Part shown: in pieces, positions 7,805 to 15,119 of the stretch
Numbering within the stretch: the stretch's first letter is position 1
Layout of the letters: each line of letters starts with the position of its first letter
Assembly (NCBI RefSeq): GCF_004216905.1
Contig: NZ_SGXJ01000007.1
Span: 1-64,000, forward strand
Origin: Kribbella sp. VKM Ac-2569
Lineage (GTDB): Bacteria > Actinomycetota > Actinomycetes > Propionibacteriales > Kribbellaceae
Direction: 5' to 3'
Length of the DNA: 64,000 nucleotides
Notes under the pieces: model-generated
What the model was told of the DNA's origin: nothing
The model's input: the letters and a program-made list of their open reading frames with translations, nothing else
Database searches by the model: none
Program-made: the position numbers and the translations under genes

Positions 7805-8670
7805 CAGAAAACCGCCGTGCCGAGGTGGCCGGTGACCCACTCGGCGGACAGCTCGGTCGATGCGAGGTTGGTGTCGGCTTCGGGTACGTCGACCTCGACG
7901 ACGATCCACCCGTTGAAGGACTCCGGCAGCGTCGCGATCGCCGCGGGAAGGTCGACGTCCCCGCGACCCGGCTCGGTCCAGACGGTGAACTTGGTGACGG
8001 TCGCGTCGAAGTACGTCGCGTCGGCGTCCCGGGCGGCTTGCGCCTGGCCGAGGTGGACGTCCTTGAGATGCGCGGCCACGATGCGATCGGCGTACTGCGA
8101 CATCAACGTCGCCGGCGTGATGCCGGCCCAGGCGAGGTGTCCGGTGTCGGGGCCGAAGGCAAGGATCGAGGCCGGTACGGCGTCCAGCACGGCGCGGATC
8201 TCGGACTCGATCTCGATGCTGCTGCCGACATGTGGGTGGAGAGCCGGGGTCACGCCCTCGGAGGTGATGGCCTCGGCTGCGGCCCCGATGGCGTCGATCA
8301 CCCCCGGCAGAAGACCGCCGTACCCGATGGAGGGATGGGCGATGCGCTCGGTGGTCAGGCCGGTGGCGAGGAAGACTTCGGTGTTGCCGAGTTCGGCCTG
8401 GATGGCCGCGTGGCGTTTGGCCGTCTCGGTGAGGTTGCCGGCGTTGAGGTCGACGGAGAAGTAGCCGGGTGCCGGTTCGAGGCCGTACTCGGCCAGTAGT
8501 GCGCGATAGCCGGCGGCGTCGAGACTCGGCGGTGGGTCGGCGTGGATGCCGCGGAACGGGGTGGTCCGGATCTCTGCGAACGCAGTCCGCAGCACGGGTT
8601 CGGTCAGGTTGAAGCCGTCGGCGCCGAGGACCCAGGGGAGTGGGTTCAGGCCGACACGGAAGTTTGCCAT
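7804..8670 (-). CDS. Sugar phosphate isomerase/epimerase family TIM-barrel protein
   Basis: A 288-residue protein of the IolE/xylose-isomerase-like TIM-barrel superfamily: VGLNPLPWVLGADG at the N-terminus, ALHPHVGSSIE, FGPDTGHLAWAG, VAAHLKDVHLGQ and VWTEPGRGDVDLP. The H, D, H and E residues in these segments are the usual metal ligands. Members isomerise or epimerise sugars and inositols, and some cleave 3-keto-glycosides by elimination. ATG 8670 has an AAGGAG site eight bases upstream. Its position between the sugar importer genes and DUF1080 favours an enzyme acting on an imported, oxidised glycoside. Confidence 0.85.
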   Translation of the reverse strand: MANFRVGLNPLPWVLGADGFNLTEPVLRTAFAEIRTTPFRGIHADPPPSLDAAGYRALLAEYGLEPAPGYFSVDLNAGNLTETAKRHAAIQAELGNTEVFLATGLTTERIAHPSIGYGGLLPGVIDAIGAAAEAITSEGVTPALHPHVGSSIEIESEIRAVLDAVPASILAFGPDTGHLAWAGITPATLMSQYADRIVAAHLKDVHLGQAQAARDADATYFDATVTKFTVWTEPGRGDVDLPAAIATLPESFNGWIVVEVDVPEADTNLASTELSAEWVTGHLGTAVF

Positions 8671-8690
8671 CGAATGACTCCTTGGAGAGG

Positions 8691-9533
8691 TCAGCGTCCG
8701 GCGAGCGAGCCGCCGATACCGCCGACGCTGAAATACTTGTTGAGGACGGCGAAGATGATCGCCGGTGGCAGCATGATCACGACCGACACGGCCATCACGG
8801 ATCCCCAGTCGGTGGCGTTCTGCTGGAAGAACGTCTGCAGTCCGATCGGGAGCGTGAAGATCGTGCTGGACCGTAGGAAGACCAGGGCGACGAGGTAGTC
8901 GTTCCAGGCGAGCAGGAACGCGAAGATCGCGGTGGAGAGGATGCCGGGCAGGGAGTTGCGGAGCACGATCTTGGTGAAGGAGCCGAAGACCGAGCAGCCG
9001 TCGACCCAGGCGGCTTCTTCGAGAGCGTGGGGGATCGAGTCGAAGTACGCCGCCATCATCCAGGTCGCGACGGACAAGGTGCTGCCGACGTACACGATGA
9101 CCAGGCCGATCAGGTTGTCGGCTAGACCGAGTCGGGCGAAGAGCACGAAGAGCGGGATGATCGCGGTGATCACCGGCAACGACTGGATGACGAAGAGCAG
9201 CAGTGAGAAGCCGGAGACCGCCTTGCCGCGGCCACGGGACAGCACGTATCCGGCCGGGGCGGCGACGATGACGGACACCAGTACGGTGGCGAGGGTGACG
9301 CCGAGGCTGTTGCCGAGCCAGAGCATGATGTCGGTGTTGCCGAAGATGTACCGGAAGTTCTCCAGCGTGAGTGCGCTGGTGGTGGTGCTTGTCGCGCTGG
9401 GCCGGATGGCCAGGAGGAGGGTGGCGAGCACCGGTACGAGTACGACCAGGGTGATGATCAGCAGCGCGGCGAAGCGCCACCATTGGCCGCGCGTCCCGGG
9501 TTCTCTCGGCCGTGAGACCTGGATGGTTGTCAT
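8691..9533 (-). CDS. Carbohydrate ABC transporter permease (MalG-like)
   Basis: A 280-residue inner-membrane permease with six hydrophobic segments. The cytoplasmic EAA loop is EEAAWVDGCSVFGSFTKIVL, the docking site for the ATPase. It is the second permease of a CUT1-type sugar importer, and its start overlaps the stop of the other permease by four bases (ATGA). No ATPase gene lies in the operon. In actinomycetes a shared MsiK-type ATPase commonly serves such systems (family knowledge). Confidence 0.9.
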   Translation of the reverse strand: MTTIQVSRPREPGTRGQWWRFAALLIITLVVLVPVLATLLLAIRPSATSTTTSALTLENFRYIFGNTDIMLWLGNSLGVTLATVLVSVIVAAPAGYVLSRGRGKAVSGFSLLLFVIQSLPVITAIIPLFVLFARLGLADNLIGLVIVYVGSTLSVATWMMAAYFDSIPHALEEAAWVDGCSVFGSFTKIVLRNSLPGILSTAIFAFLLAWNDYLVALVFLRSSTIFTLPIGLQTFFQQNATDWGSVMAVSVVIMLPPAIIFAVLNKYFSVGGIGGSLAGR

Positions 9534-10474
9534 GCGATGTCCACCTTCTTGATCTGGCGGTAGAGAGTGGTCGAGATGATGACCAGGACGAGCGTCATCA
9601 GGAACGCGATCGCAACGCCGGGACCGGTGAGCAGGTCCTGGAAGACGCTGCGGTAGGCCAGGACAACCAGGGACGAGGTCGCGTCGACCGGTCCGCCCCC
9701 GGTCAGGAGATAGATGGTCGGGAAGTCGTTGACGCAGAAGATCGTCATCAGGATCCAGCTGATGTACGTCGACCGCGAGATCAGCGGCAGCGTGATGTGG
9801 ACGAATTGTTGCCATCGGCCCGCGCCGTCGATGCCGGCGGCTTCGTAGACTCCTGTGTCGACAGCGGCCAGCGCGGCCGACGTCATCAGCATCATGAACG
9901 GGAAGCTGACCCAGACCTTGAAGACGCAGACGGTGATGGCGGCCAGGGTGGGATCGGCGAGGAAGTGAACCTCGCCGAACCCGAGCTGTGACGCGAGGGC
10001 AGGGAGCGGGCTGTCCGGCGTACCGACCAGCCAGTTCCAGGCCGTGGACGACACGACGATCGGCACCACCCACGGAAGCATCAGCAGGATCTTGAACAAA
10101 CCCCTGGCGGGGATCTTCGTCCGCAGCAGCAGCGCGAGACCCATGCCGGCCAGCCAGCTGCCGAAGACGCCGACGACGGTGAAGATCAGGGTGAAGCGAG
10201 CGGCTGACCAGAAGCGTGGGCTGGTGACGACATCGGCGTAGTTGGACAGGCCGACGAAGTCCCCGGTCACGATCAAGGTGCCGTTGTGGATCGATTGCGA
10301 TGCGGCGACCACGAGCGGGTACGCGTTGATCAGTACGACGAGGATGATCGCGGGTGCGACCAACAAGATCATCGTGATCGCGCGGCGGCTGGGCCTTTTG
10401 CCTTTGGTGGACGGAGCAGGTGGTGCTGTCGGCCGGGACCGCGACTTGGTCGAAACACCTTGGGTCAGCGTCAT
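9530..10474 (-). CDS. Carbohydrate ABC transporter permease (MalF-like)
   Basis: A 314-residue permease with a 35-residue cytoplasmic N-terminus rich in S/T/K, then six membrane segments. The EAA loop reads YEAAGIDGAGRWQQFVHITL. It pairs with the MalG-like permease downstream and overlaps the solute-binding gene by four bases (ATGA at 10471-10474). Together they make the membrane channel of a CUT1 importer for an oligosaccharide or glycoside. Confidence 0.9.
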   Translation of the reverse strand: MTLTQGVSTKSRSRPTAPPAPSTKGKRPSRRAITMILLVAPAIILVVLINAYPLVVAASQSIHNGTLIVTGDFVGLSNYADVVTSPRFWSAARFTLIFTVVGVFGSWLAGMGLALLLRTKIPARGLFKILLMLPWVVPIVVSSTAWNWLVGTPDSPLPALASQLGFGEVHFLADPTLAAITVCVFKVWVSFPFMMLMTSAALAAVDTGVYEAAGIDGAGRWQQFVHITLPLISRSTYISWILMTIFCVNDFPTIYLLTGGGPVDATSSLVVLAYRSVFQDLLTGPGVAIAFLMTLVLVIISTTLYRQIKKVDIA

Positions 10475-11784
10475 CGCTTCACAATCGACTCGAGGCCCTG
10501 CTGCAGAGTGGTGAGGGCCGCCTTGGGATCGGTCTTGCCCTGCAACATCGCTTGCGCGAACTGCGCGAGAGGCTGGCCGCCGTCGACGGCCGCGAGCGCG
10601 GCGAACGACTGTGTCTTCTTCGCGGCGTACGTCTTGCAGACCGGCATCCACTTGTCGACGATCGCGACCTGGTTGGGATCCTTCGCGTAGTAGTCCGCCT
10701 TGGCGATCGACTTCAGCACCGGTACGGCGACCCCGACCGGGCTCTGCCAGTAGGTGTGGATCTGACCCAGGTAGTACTTCAGGAAGGCTTCCGACGCCTC
10801 CTGCGAGGGCGTGTTGGTGTACATCATCAGGTTGTTCACGAAGAACAGCCCCGCGACGGTGCCGCTCGAGCTCTTCAGCGGGTCCATGACGTGCAGGTCC
10901 TTGCCGGTCGTGCCGGCCCGCGCTGCGAGGCCCGGGGTGTGGATCCCGATGCCGGCCTTCTTGTTCTTCCACTGGGCGTCGAGGTTGTCGGCCGTGTAGG
11001 ACACGGCTCCCGAGTCGATGATCCCTTCGTTCGCGAGCTCGCGGACGAACGTCATCGCCTGGATGTTGGCGTCCGTCACGCAGTCGGGTTTGCCGTCCGG
11101 ATCGAACATGCCGCCGCCGTTGTTGACCATCATCGCGACCATCGTGTGCGCGCCGAGGTTGTTGCCGGCTCCGGCCCCGGTCGCGAAACCGGACACGCCG
11201 ACCTTCTTCAGGGCCTTACCGGCGGCCAGGAGTTCGTCCCACGACGTCGGCACCGACACGCCGGCCTGGTCGAGCAGCGCCTTGTTGTACCAGAACGGCC
11301 GTACGTCGGTCTGCCACGGTACGCCGGCATAGCCCTTGTCGGTCTTCATCGTGTCGAGCACGCCGGGCAGGAAGTCGTCGTACGTGCCGTCCTTCTTCAG
11401 GCTCTCGATGAAGTTGTCGGCGTACGCGATCTGGCCCTGGTCGGCGAACTGGAAGGCCTGGAATCCGGCGCCGGAACTGACCGCGGGCCCGGTCTTGGAG
11501 GCGATCGCCGACGAGAAGGTCTGGTAGAAGCCGTTCCACTGGATGATCTGGTACGTCGCCTTGGTCGAGCCGGTGTAGTCGGTGATGATCTTCTTGCCCA
11601 GGTCGTTGTAGGCAGGGGTTCCCCACGGCATGTCCCAGAACTTGAGGGCGCCGCCGCCACCGGCTTTGTTGGCTCCGCTGTTGCCGGAGACGTTGCAGGC
11701 CGCCAGCGCGGGTGCGGCGATCGCGGCGCCGGCCAGCCCCAGGAATCCTCGGCGGCTGACGCCGCCATGCTGTGCTTTGCTCAT
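10471..11784 (-). CDS. Sugar ABC transporter substrate-binding lipoprotein
   Basis: A 437-residue extracellular solute-binding protein. The N-terminus has a twin-arginine motif (SRRGFLGLAG) followed by a lipobox LAAC, so it should be exported by Tat and lipid-anchored. The mature part is typical of family 1 solute-binding proteins (LKFWDMPWGTPAYNDL, YAGVPWQTDVRPFWYNK, TSWDELLAAGKALKK). ATG 11784 has a GAGGAG site nine bases upstream. It sits fourth from the end in the operon, ahead of its two permeases. The ligand is unknown; the enzyme genes around it suggest a glycoside. Confidence 0.88.
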   Translation of the reverse strand: MSKAQHGGVSRRGFLGLAGAAIAAPALAACNVSGNSGANKAGGGGALKFWDMPWGTPAYNDLGKKIITDYTGSTKATYQIIQWNGFYQTFSSAIASKTGPAVSSGAGFQAFQFADQGQIAYADNFIESLKKDGTYDDFLPGVLDTMKTDKGYAGVPWQTDVRPFWYNKALLDQAGVSVPTSWDELLAAGKALKKVGVSGFATGAGAGNNLGAHTMVAMMVNNGGGMFDPDGKPDCVTDANIQAMTFVRELANEGIIDSGAVSYTADNLDAQWKNKKAGIGIHTPGLAARAGTTGKDLHVMDPLKSSSGTVAGLFFVNNLMMYTNTPSQEASEAFLKYYLGQIHTYWQSPVGVAVPVLKSIAKADYYAKDPNQVAIVDKWMPVCKTYAAKKTQSFAALAAVDGGQPLAQFAQAMLQGKTDPKAALTTLQQGLESIVKR

Positions 11785-12560
11785 CGGAATGTGCTCCTCT
11801 CGTAGTCCCCGAGGGCGGCGGTCGTCGTCACGACGTCCGCTCGAAGGCAACGCAGATCGGCCAGTCCGTCGGCCGATCCGGCCGCATGCAGTTCGCGCAG
11901 GCGACGAAGGCTGGAGCGATGCCCGGCCTCGTACTGGGTTGGCGCCAGCACAGCGCCATCCGGTCCGACGGTGATCAGCCGGGCAGGCTGAGCGGTGTCA
12001 CCGGACGGGATCTGCAACTCGACGCTGCCGTCGTCCGTCAGCAGCCGGAGTGCGGCCGACGCGGGCGTGGCGGTAGTGCGGACAATGCTGAAGTCGATCG
12101 CGACGGACGTGTCCGTCAGGCCTTCGGCGTACAAGGTGCGGTCCGAAACGTGTTGCACCTGGAGCTTTGTGACCGGCCCGAGCACAGCGCGGATGAGGAC
12201 CAACTGGTCCAGCAGGGCGGTCGAGAAGTCACACGACGGCTCCACGACGACCCGGCACTCAACGCGACTTCGGTCCGTCGCGACAGCGCGGAAAGCTCGT
12301 GCAGCAAGGCCTGTGGCCGGGTTGGAGGCCCAGGGCGAGTCGACGACGACGATCGTGGCCGGATCCATTGCGAGCGGATCGGCGAAGTCAACGGGTGTGG
12401 GATGTACGAGGACGATCCCGGCCGGGTTTGAGCCCATCGCGTGCAGCAGGGCCACCGGCCAGCCGGGTACACCGTCCACGAAGACGATTCCGGCAGGATC
12501 CGGGAACGACAGCGGCAGGGTGGCGAGCGCCGTACGGACGTGTTCCGACGACGTGCTCAT
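11781..12560 (-). CDS. Unrecognised protein, possibly a Gfo/Idh-derived protein with decayed Rossmann half
   Basis: A 259-residue cytoplasmic protein. The first 75 residues (PAGIVFVDGVPGWPVALLHA, PATIVVVDSPWASN) recall alternating strands and helices but lack a GxGxxG nucleotide loop. The rest (ALLDQLVLIRAVLGPVTKL, AALRLLTDDGSVELQIPSG, ARLITVGPDGAVLAPTQYEA) resembles the C-terminal substrate domain of Gfo/Idh/MocA oxidoreductases. It lies between a true Gfo/Idh gene and the solute-binding gene, overlapping both by four bases, so translation is coupled. It may be a catalytically silent partner subunit. This is inference; no family was firmly recognised. Confidence 0.5.
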   Translation of the reverse strand: MSTSSEHVRTALATLPLSFPDPAGIVFVDGVPGWPVALLHAMGSNPAGIVLVHPTPVDFADPLAMDPATIVVVDSPWASNPATGLAARAFRAVATDRSRVECRVVVEPSCDFSTALLDQLVLIRAVLGPVTKLQVQHVSDRTLYAEGLTDTSVAIDFSIVRTTATPASAALRLLTDDGSVELQIPSGDTAQPARLITVGPDGAVLAPTQYEAGHRSSLRRLRELHAAGSADGLADLRCLRADVVTTTAALGDYERSTFR

Positions 12561-13612
12561 GCTGCGTCCTCCGCGCTGGGGGTGGACCGGACGGCATCAG
12601 CGGAAGCATCGGCGAGCGTGAGCGCGAAGCGCACGTCGTCGACGAGAGTGGACAGGTCGGGCGGCGCCAGTTCGCCGTGGACGACCGCGGCGAGTTCGCG
12701 CCACTCGACTTCATAGCCGTTGACCTCGGCCGGTCCGAACACCTGCGTCGACTCGGAGGTGCTGAGCCTGCTCACCGCGGAGCCGGCATGAACATAGGAA
12801 GGCGCGAACTCGACGTTCAGGACCTGGTCGTCGGCGAACACCTCGAGTGCCCAGTCGGGCTGCCAGGTCTGCGACATCACGGCGTGCAACTCGATACTCT
12901 TGCCGCCGGCAACGAAGAGGATCCGGTACCCGAACGGTGCGAGGAACTTGGCGTCGATCACCCGCAGGTCGTCGTACCGGGGGAGAAGGCTACGGATCAG
13001 CGGGAGATCGTGGATCGCCAGACCCATCACCCCCGCGTGCGTCATCCCGGGCAGTACCGCGACGTCCGAGTAGTCCGGCGCCGGGAAGGGCTGCCGTGTC
13101 AGTACTTCTGTGGCGACGTCCTCGAAGCGCGAGTTGGGCGGCAGCACGATCGAGGAACGGATGGTGTGACTCGTCCGCGGCAGCGCACCCCACTGCGCGA
13201 CGGCAGCTCGCCATCCCGGATCGAACGAGTGCATCGCGCCGACAAAGATCGGTACGCCGGTCTCCGCCGAGACCGCCGCGATCGCAGCTGCTTCGGCCGC
13301 CGACATCGCCAGCGGCTTCTCGCACAGCACCGCCTTCTTGCCGGCCTGGCACGCTGCGATCACCTGCTCGGCATGGAACGCGTTCGGACTGCAGATCGCG
13401 ACGACCTCGACCGCCGGATCGTCGAGCAACGCCTCGACCGAGGTCGAGTGCGCGGCGCCCGCTCGACCCGCCACGGCCGCGGCGACGTCAGCGTCGATAT
13501 CGGTGACATGGCGAACTGTGAAGGCGGCGCCGAGCCGAGCGAGAGTCGGCAGGTGAATGGCCTGCGTGACCGGGCCGGCGCCGAGAAATCCAACTCCGAT
13601 AGAGGACTGCAT
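12557..13612 (-). CDS. Gfo/Idh/MocA family NAD(P)-dependent oxidoreductase
   Basis: A 351-residue enzyme with the N-terminal Rossmann loop VGFLGAGPVTQAIHLPTLA and the family's catalytic lysine motif KAVLCEKPLAMS. The substrate domain follows (MTHAGVMGLAIHDLPLIRSL). Members oxidise or reduce sugars at ring hydroxyls, often C3 of glucosides. ATG 13612 has a GAGGAG site seven bases upstream. It is the first gene of the seven-gene minus operon and is transcribed away from tetR. In this context it would oxidise the imported glycoside before the DUF1080 or TIM-barrel enzyme cleaves it. Confidence 0.88.
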   Translation of the reverse strand: MQSSIGVGFLGAGPVTQAIHLPTLARLGAAFTVRHVTDIDADVAAAVAGRAGAAHSTSVEALLDDPAVEVVAICSPNAFHAEQVIAACQAGKKAVLCEKPLAMSAAEAAAIAAVSAETGVPIFVGAMHSFDPGWRAAVAQWGALPRTSHTIRSSIVLPPNSRFEDVATEVLTRQPFPAPDYSDVAVLPGMTHAGVMGLAIHDLPLIRSLLPRYDDLRVIDAKFLAPFGYRILFVAGGKSIELHAVMSQTWQPDWALEVFADDQVLNVEFAPSYVHAGSAVSRLSTSESTQVFGPAEVNGYEVEWRELAAVVHGELAPPDLSTLVDDVRFALTLADASADAVRSTPSAEDAA

Positions 13613-13647
13613 CCGTGACTCCTCACCAGGATGAAACACGATCAGTC

Positions 13648-13691
13648 GTTAAGATTTCGCCAAACATAAACGGGTGCTAAGGTTTCGTCAA
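13648..13691. promoter_or_regulatory. Paired direct repeats, probable TetR operator
   Basis: GTTAAGATTTCGCCAA (13648-13663) and GCTAAGGTTTCGTCAA (13676-13691) are direct repeats 28 bases apart with consensus TAAGRTTTCGYCAA. One covers the -35 box of the operon promoter; the other lies just past its -10 box. They sit in the tetR/operon divergent region, so they are the best candidates for the regulator's binding sites. Confidence 0.5.
13663..13691 (-). promoter_or_regulatory. Promoter of the glycoside operon
   Basis: On the minus strand TTGACG (13691-13686), a 17-base spacer and TATGTT (13668-13663) form a good vegetative-type promoter. Transcription would begin near 13656, about 44 bases before the Gfo/Idh start codon. 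Confidence 0.65.
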
Positions 13692-13714
13692 TGGCTCAGC
13701 ACCAGGAGGACTTC

Positions 13715-14347
13715 GTGGCCGACGACGACGCGATCCCGACGACCCGTGGCCCTTATCGCAAGGGCGTCGAACGGCGTGAGCAGATCATCCGTAGCGCCTC
13801 CGAGGTGTTCGGCGAGGTCGGCTACATCGGCGGCTCGCTGCGTGCCATCGGCGATCGGGTCGGCGCGTCGCCGGCCACCCTGCTCCAGTACTTCGGCAGC
13901 AAGGAAGGTCTGCTGATGGCCGTACTGGACGACTGGACGGTCCAGACCGCACGGTGGGCGATCCCCACGGACCCGCCGGGCCTGGAGTACTTCCGGGCGA
14001 TTCCCGCGCTGATGGACTACCACGTCGACCACCGCGGGACGCTCGAACTGTTCGTCACGATCTCCGCCGAGGCGACCAATCCGAGTCACCCGGCCCGCGA
14101 GTTCATCCAGCGCCGGTACGCCGACACCGTGCGCAACTGGTCCGCCAAGCTGCGCGAGGCCGTCGCCAGGGGCGAGGTCGGCGCACTGACCGACGAGCAG
14201 GTCGAGGCCGAGATCCGGATCCTGGTCGCCGTCCTGGACGGCGTCGAACTGCAATGGTTACTGGGCGCGGACATCGACCTGCATGGCCTGGTCGCCACCC
14301 ACCTCGGCGAGGCGATCACCCGCTGGACAGCCACGCCGGCGACCTGA
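13715..14347 (+). CDS. TetR/AcrR family regulator
   Basis: About 210 residues. The N-terminal helix-turn-helix reads REQIIRSASEVFGEVGYIGG, SLRAIGDRVGASPATLLQYF, GSKEGLL; the C-terminal ligand domain follows. I prefer GTG 13715 because AGGAGG (13704-13709) lies five bases ahead and the direct-repeat operator stays outside the gene. An ATG at 13691 would add eight residues. It is divergent from the seven-gene glycoside operon and very likely represses it, with a sugar-derived inducer. Confidence 0.85.
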   Translation: MADDDAIPTTRGPYRKGVERREQIIRSASEVFGEVGYIGGSLRAIGDRVGASPATLLQYFGSKEGLLMAVLDDWTVQTARWAIPTDPPGLEYFRAIPALMDYHVDHRGTLELFVTISAEATNPSHPAREFIQRRYADTVRNWSAKLREAVARGEVGALTDEQVEAEIRILVAVLDGVELQWLLGADIDLHGLVATHLGEAITRWTATPAT

Positions 14348-14411
14348 GCGGCAATCGGTGCCACTATGGAACCGGGGACCGGGTCGCGCCTGACCGGCAA
14401 CGGGAGGATTC

Positions 14412-15068
14412 ATGCCGCTATCAAGCTACGGCGTACTGGTTGGGCGGTTGATTCGGTTTGCTCGGGAGGATCCGGACGACTTCGGGTCCTGGTACCACGG
14501 GAAGTTGTACGTCGCGGCTCCCGGCGGTGAGTACGAATGCGCGATCGACGTGTCGACGCCGAGCGGAGTGCCGGTGCAGTACCGCGAGGTACGAAACCTC
14601 AACCCGCAACTCTTCGCACCGATTGCGGCCAAGAGCGACGGCTGGCACCTGTTGGCCAGCACCCCTGCATCCGGTGCCCTCGACTACATCCGATCGCCCT
14701 TGCTGCGAGGACGTGGCGGCTGCGTGAGCGTTGTCTACAGTCCGCTCGTCGAACTGTTCAACGCGATCCTGAGGTCGCCCAGATTCGGCTGGGTCGACAG
14801 CTCGGCCGACAAGGCCTTGGATCTGCTGGAACAGCGGCTGCTCGGCTGCGAACGGGTGTACGTGTTCGGCGCTCCGTACAACACTGGCAACGGCGTGCAC
14901 GACATCCATTACAACCAAGGCGATCCGCCAGGCCAGTTCCAGCACCTCGACGGGATCTGGCAAGACGGCGGAACCATCATTCAACGACCAGGCGGGGAAC
15001 TGACCGCCTTCCTCACCAAGTTCAAACCCCAATCCCTGAACACCGACGACAACGGCCTGCCCGTGTGA
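14412..15068 (+). CDS. DUF2278 (YukJ-like) family protein
   Basis: A 218-residue soluble protein. Family marks are YGVLVGRLI at the N-terminus, a middle ALDYIRSPLL, RVYVFGAPYNTGNGVHDIHY plus NQGDPPG, and IWQDGGTIIQRPGG near the C-terminus. These match DUF2278, the family of Bacillus YukJ, whose function is not established. ATG 14412 has a clear GGGAGG site. It is a single gene between tetR and a convergent secreted hydrolase, ending at a strong bidirectional terminator. Confidence 0.8.
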   Translation: MPLSSYGVLVGRLIRFAREDPDDFGSWYHGKLYVAAPGGEYECAIDVSTPSGVPVQYREVRNLNPQLFAPIAAKSDGWHLLASTPASGALDYIRSPLLRGRGGCVSVVYSPLVELFNAILRSPRFGWVDSSADKALDLLEQRLLGCERVYVFGAPYNTGNGVHDIHYNQGDPPGQFQHLDGIWQDGGTIIQRPGGELTAFLTKFKPQSLNTDDNGLPV

Positions 15069-15072
15069 ATCT

Positions 15073-15113
15073 GCCCGCCGACTGCTTCAGCTGAGCTGGA
15101 GCAGTCGGCGGGC
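15073..15113. terminator. Bidirectional hairpin terminator
   Basis: GCCCGCCGACTGCT (15073-15086) pairs perfectly with AGCAGTCGGCGGGC (15100-15113) around a 13-base loop. It lies between two convergent genes. There is no long T-run, as is usual in high-GC actinobacteria. Confidence 0.7.
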
Positions 15114-15119
15114 GACGGT

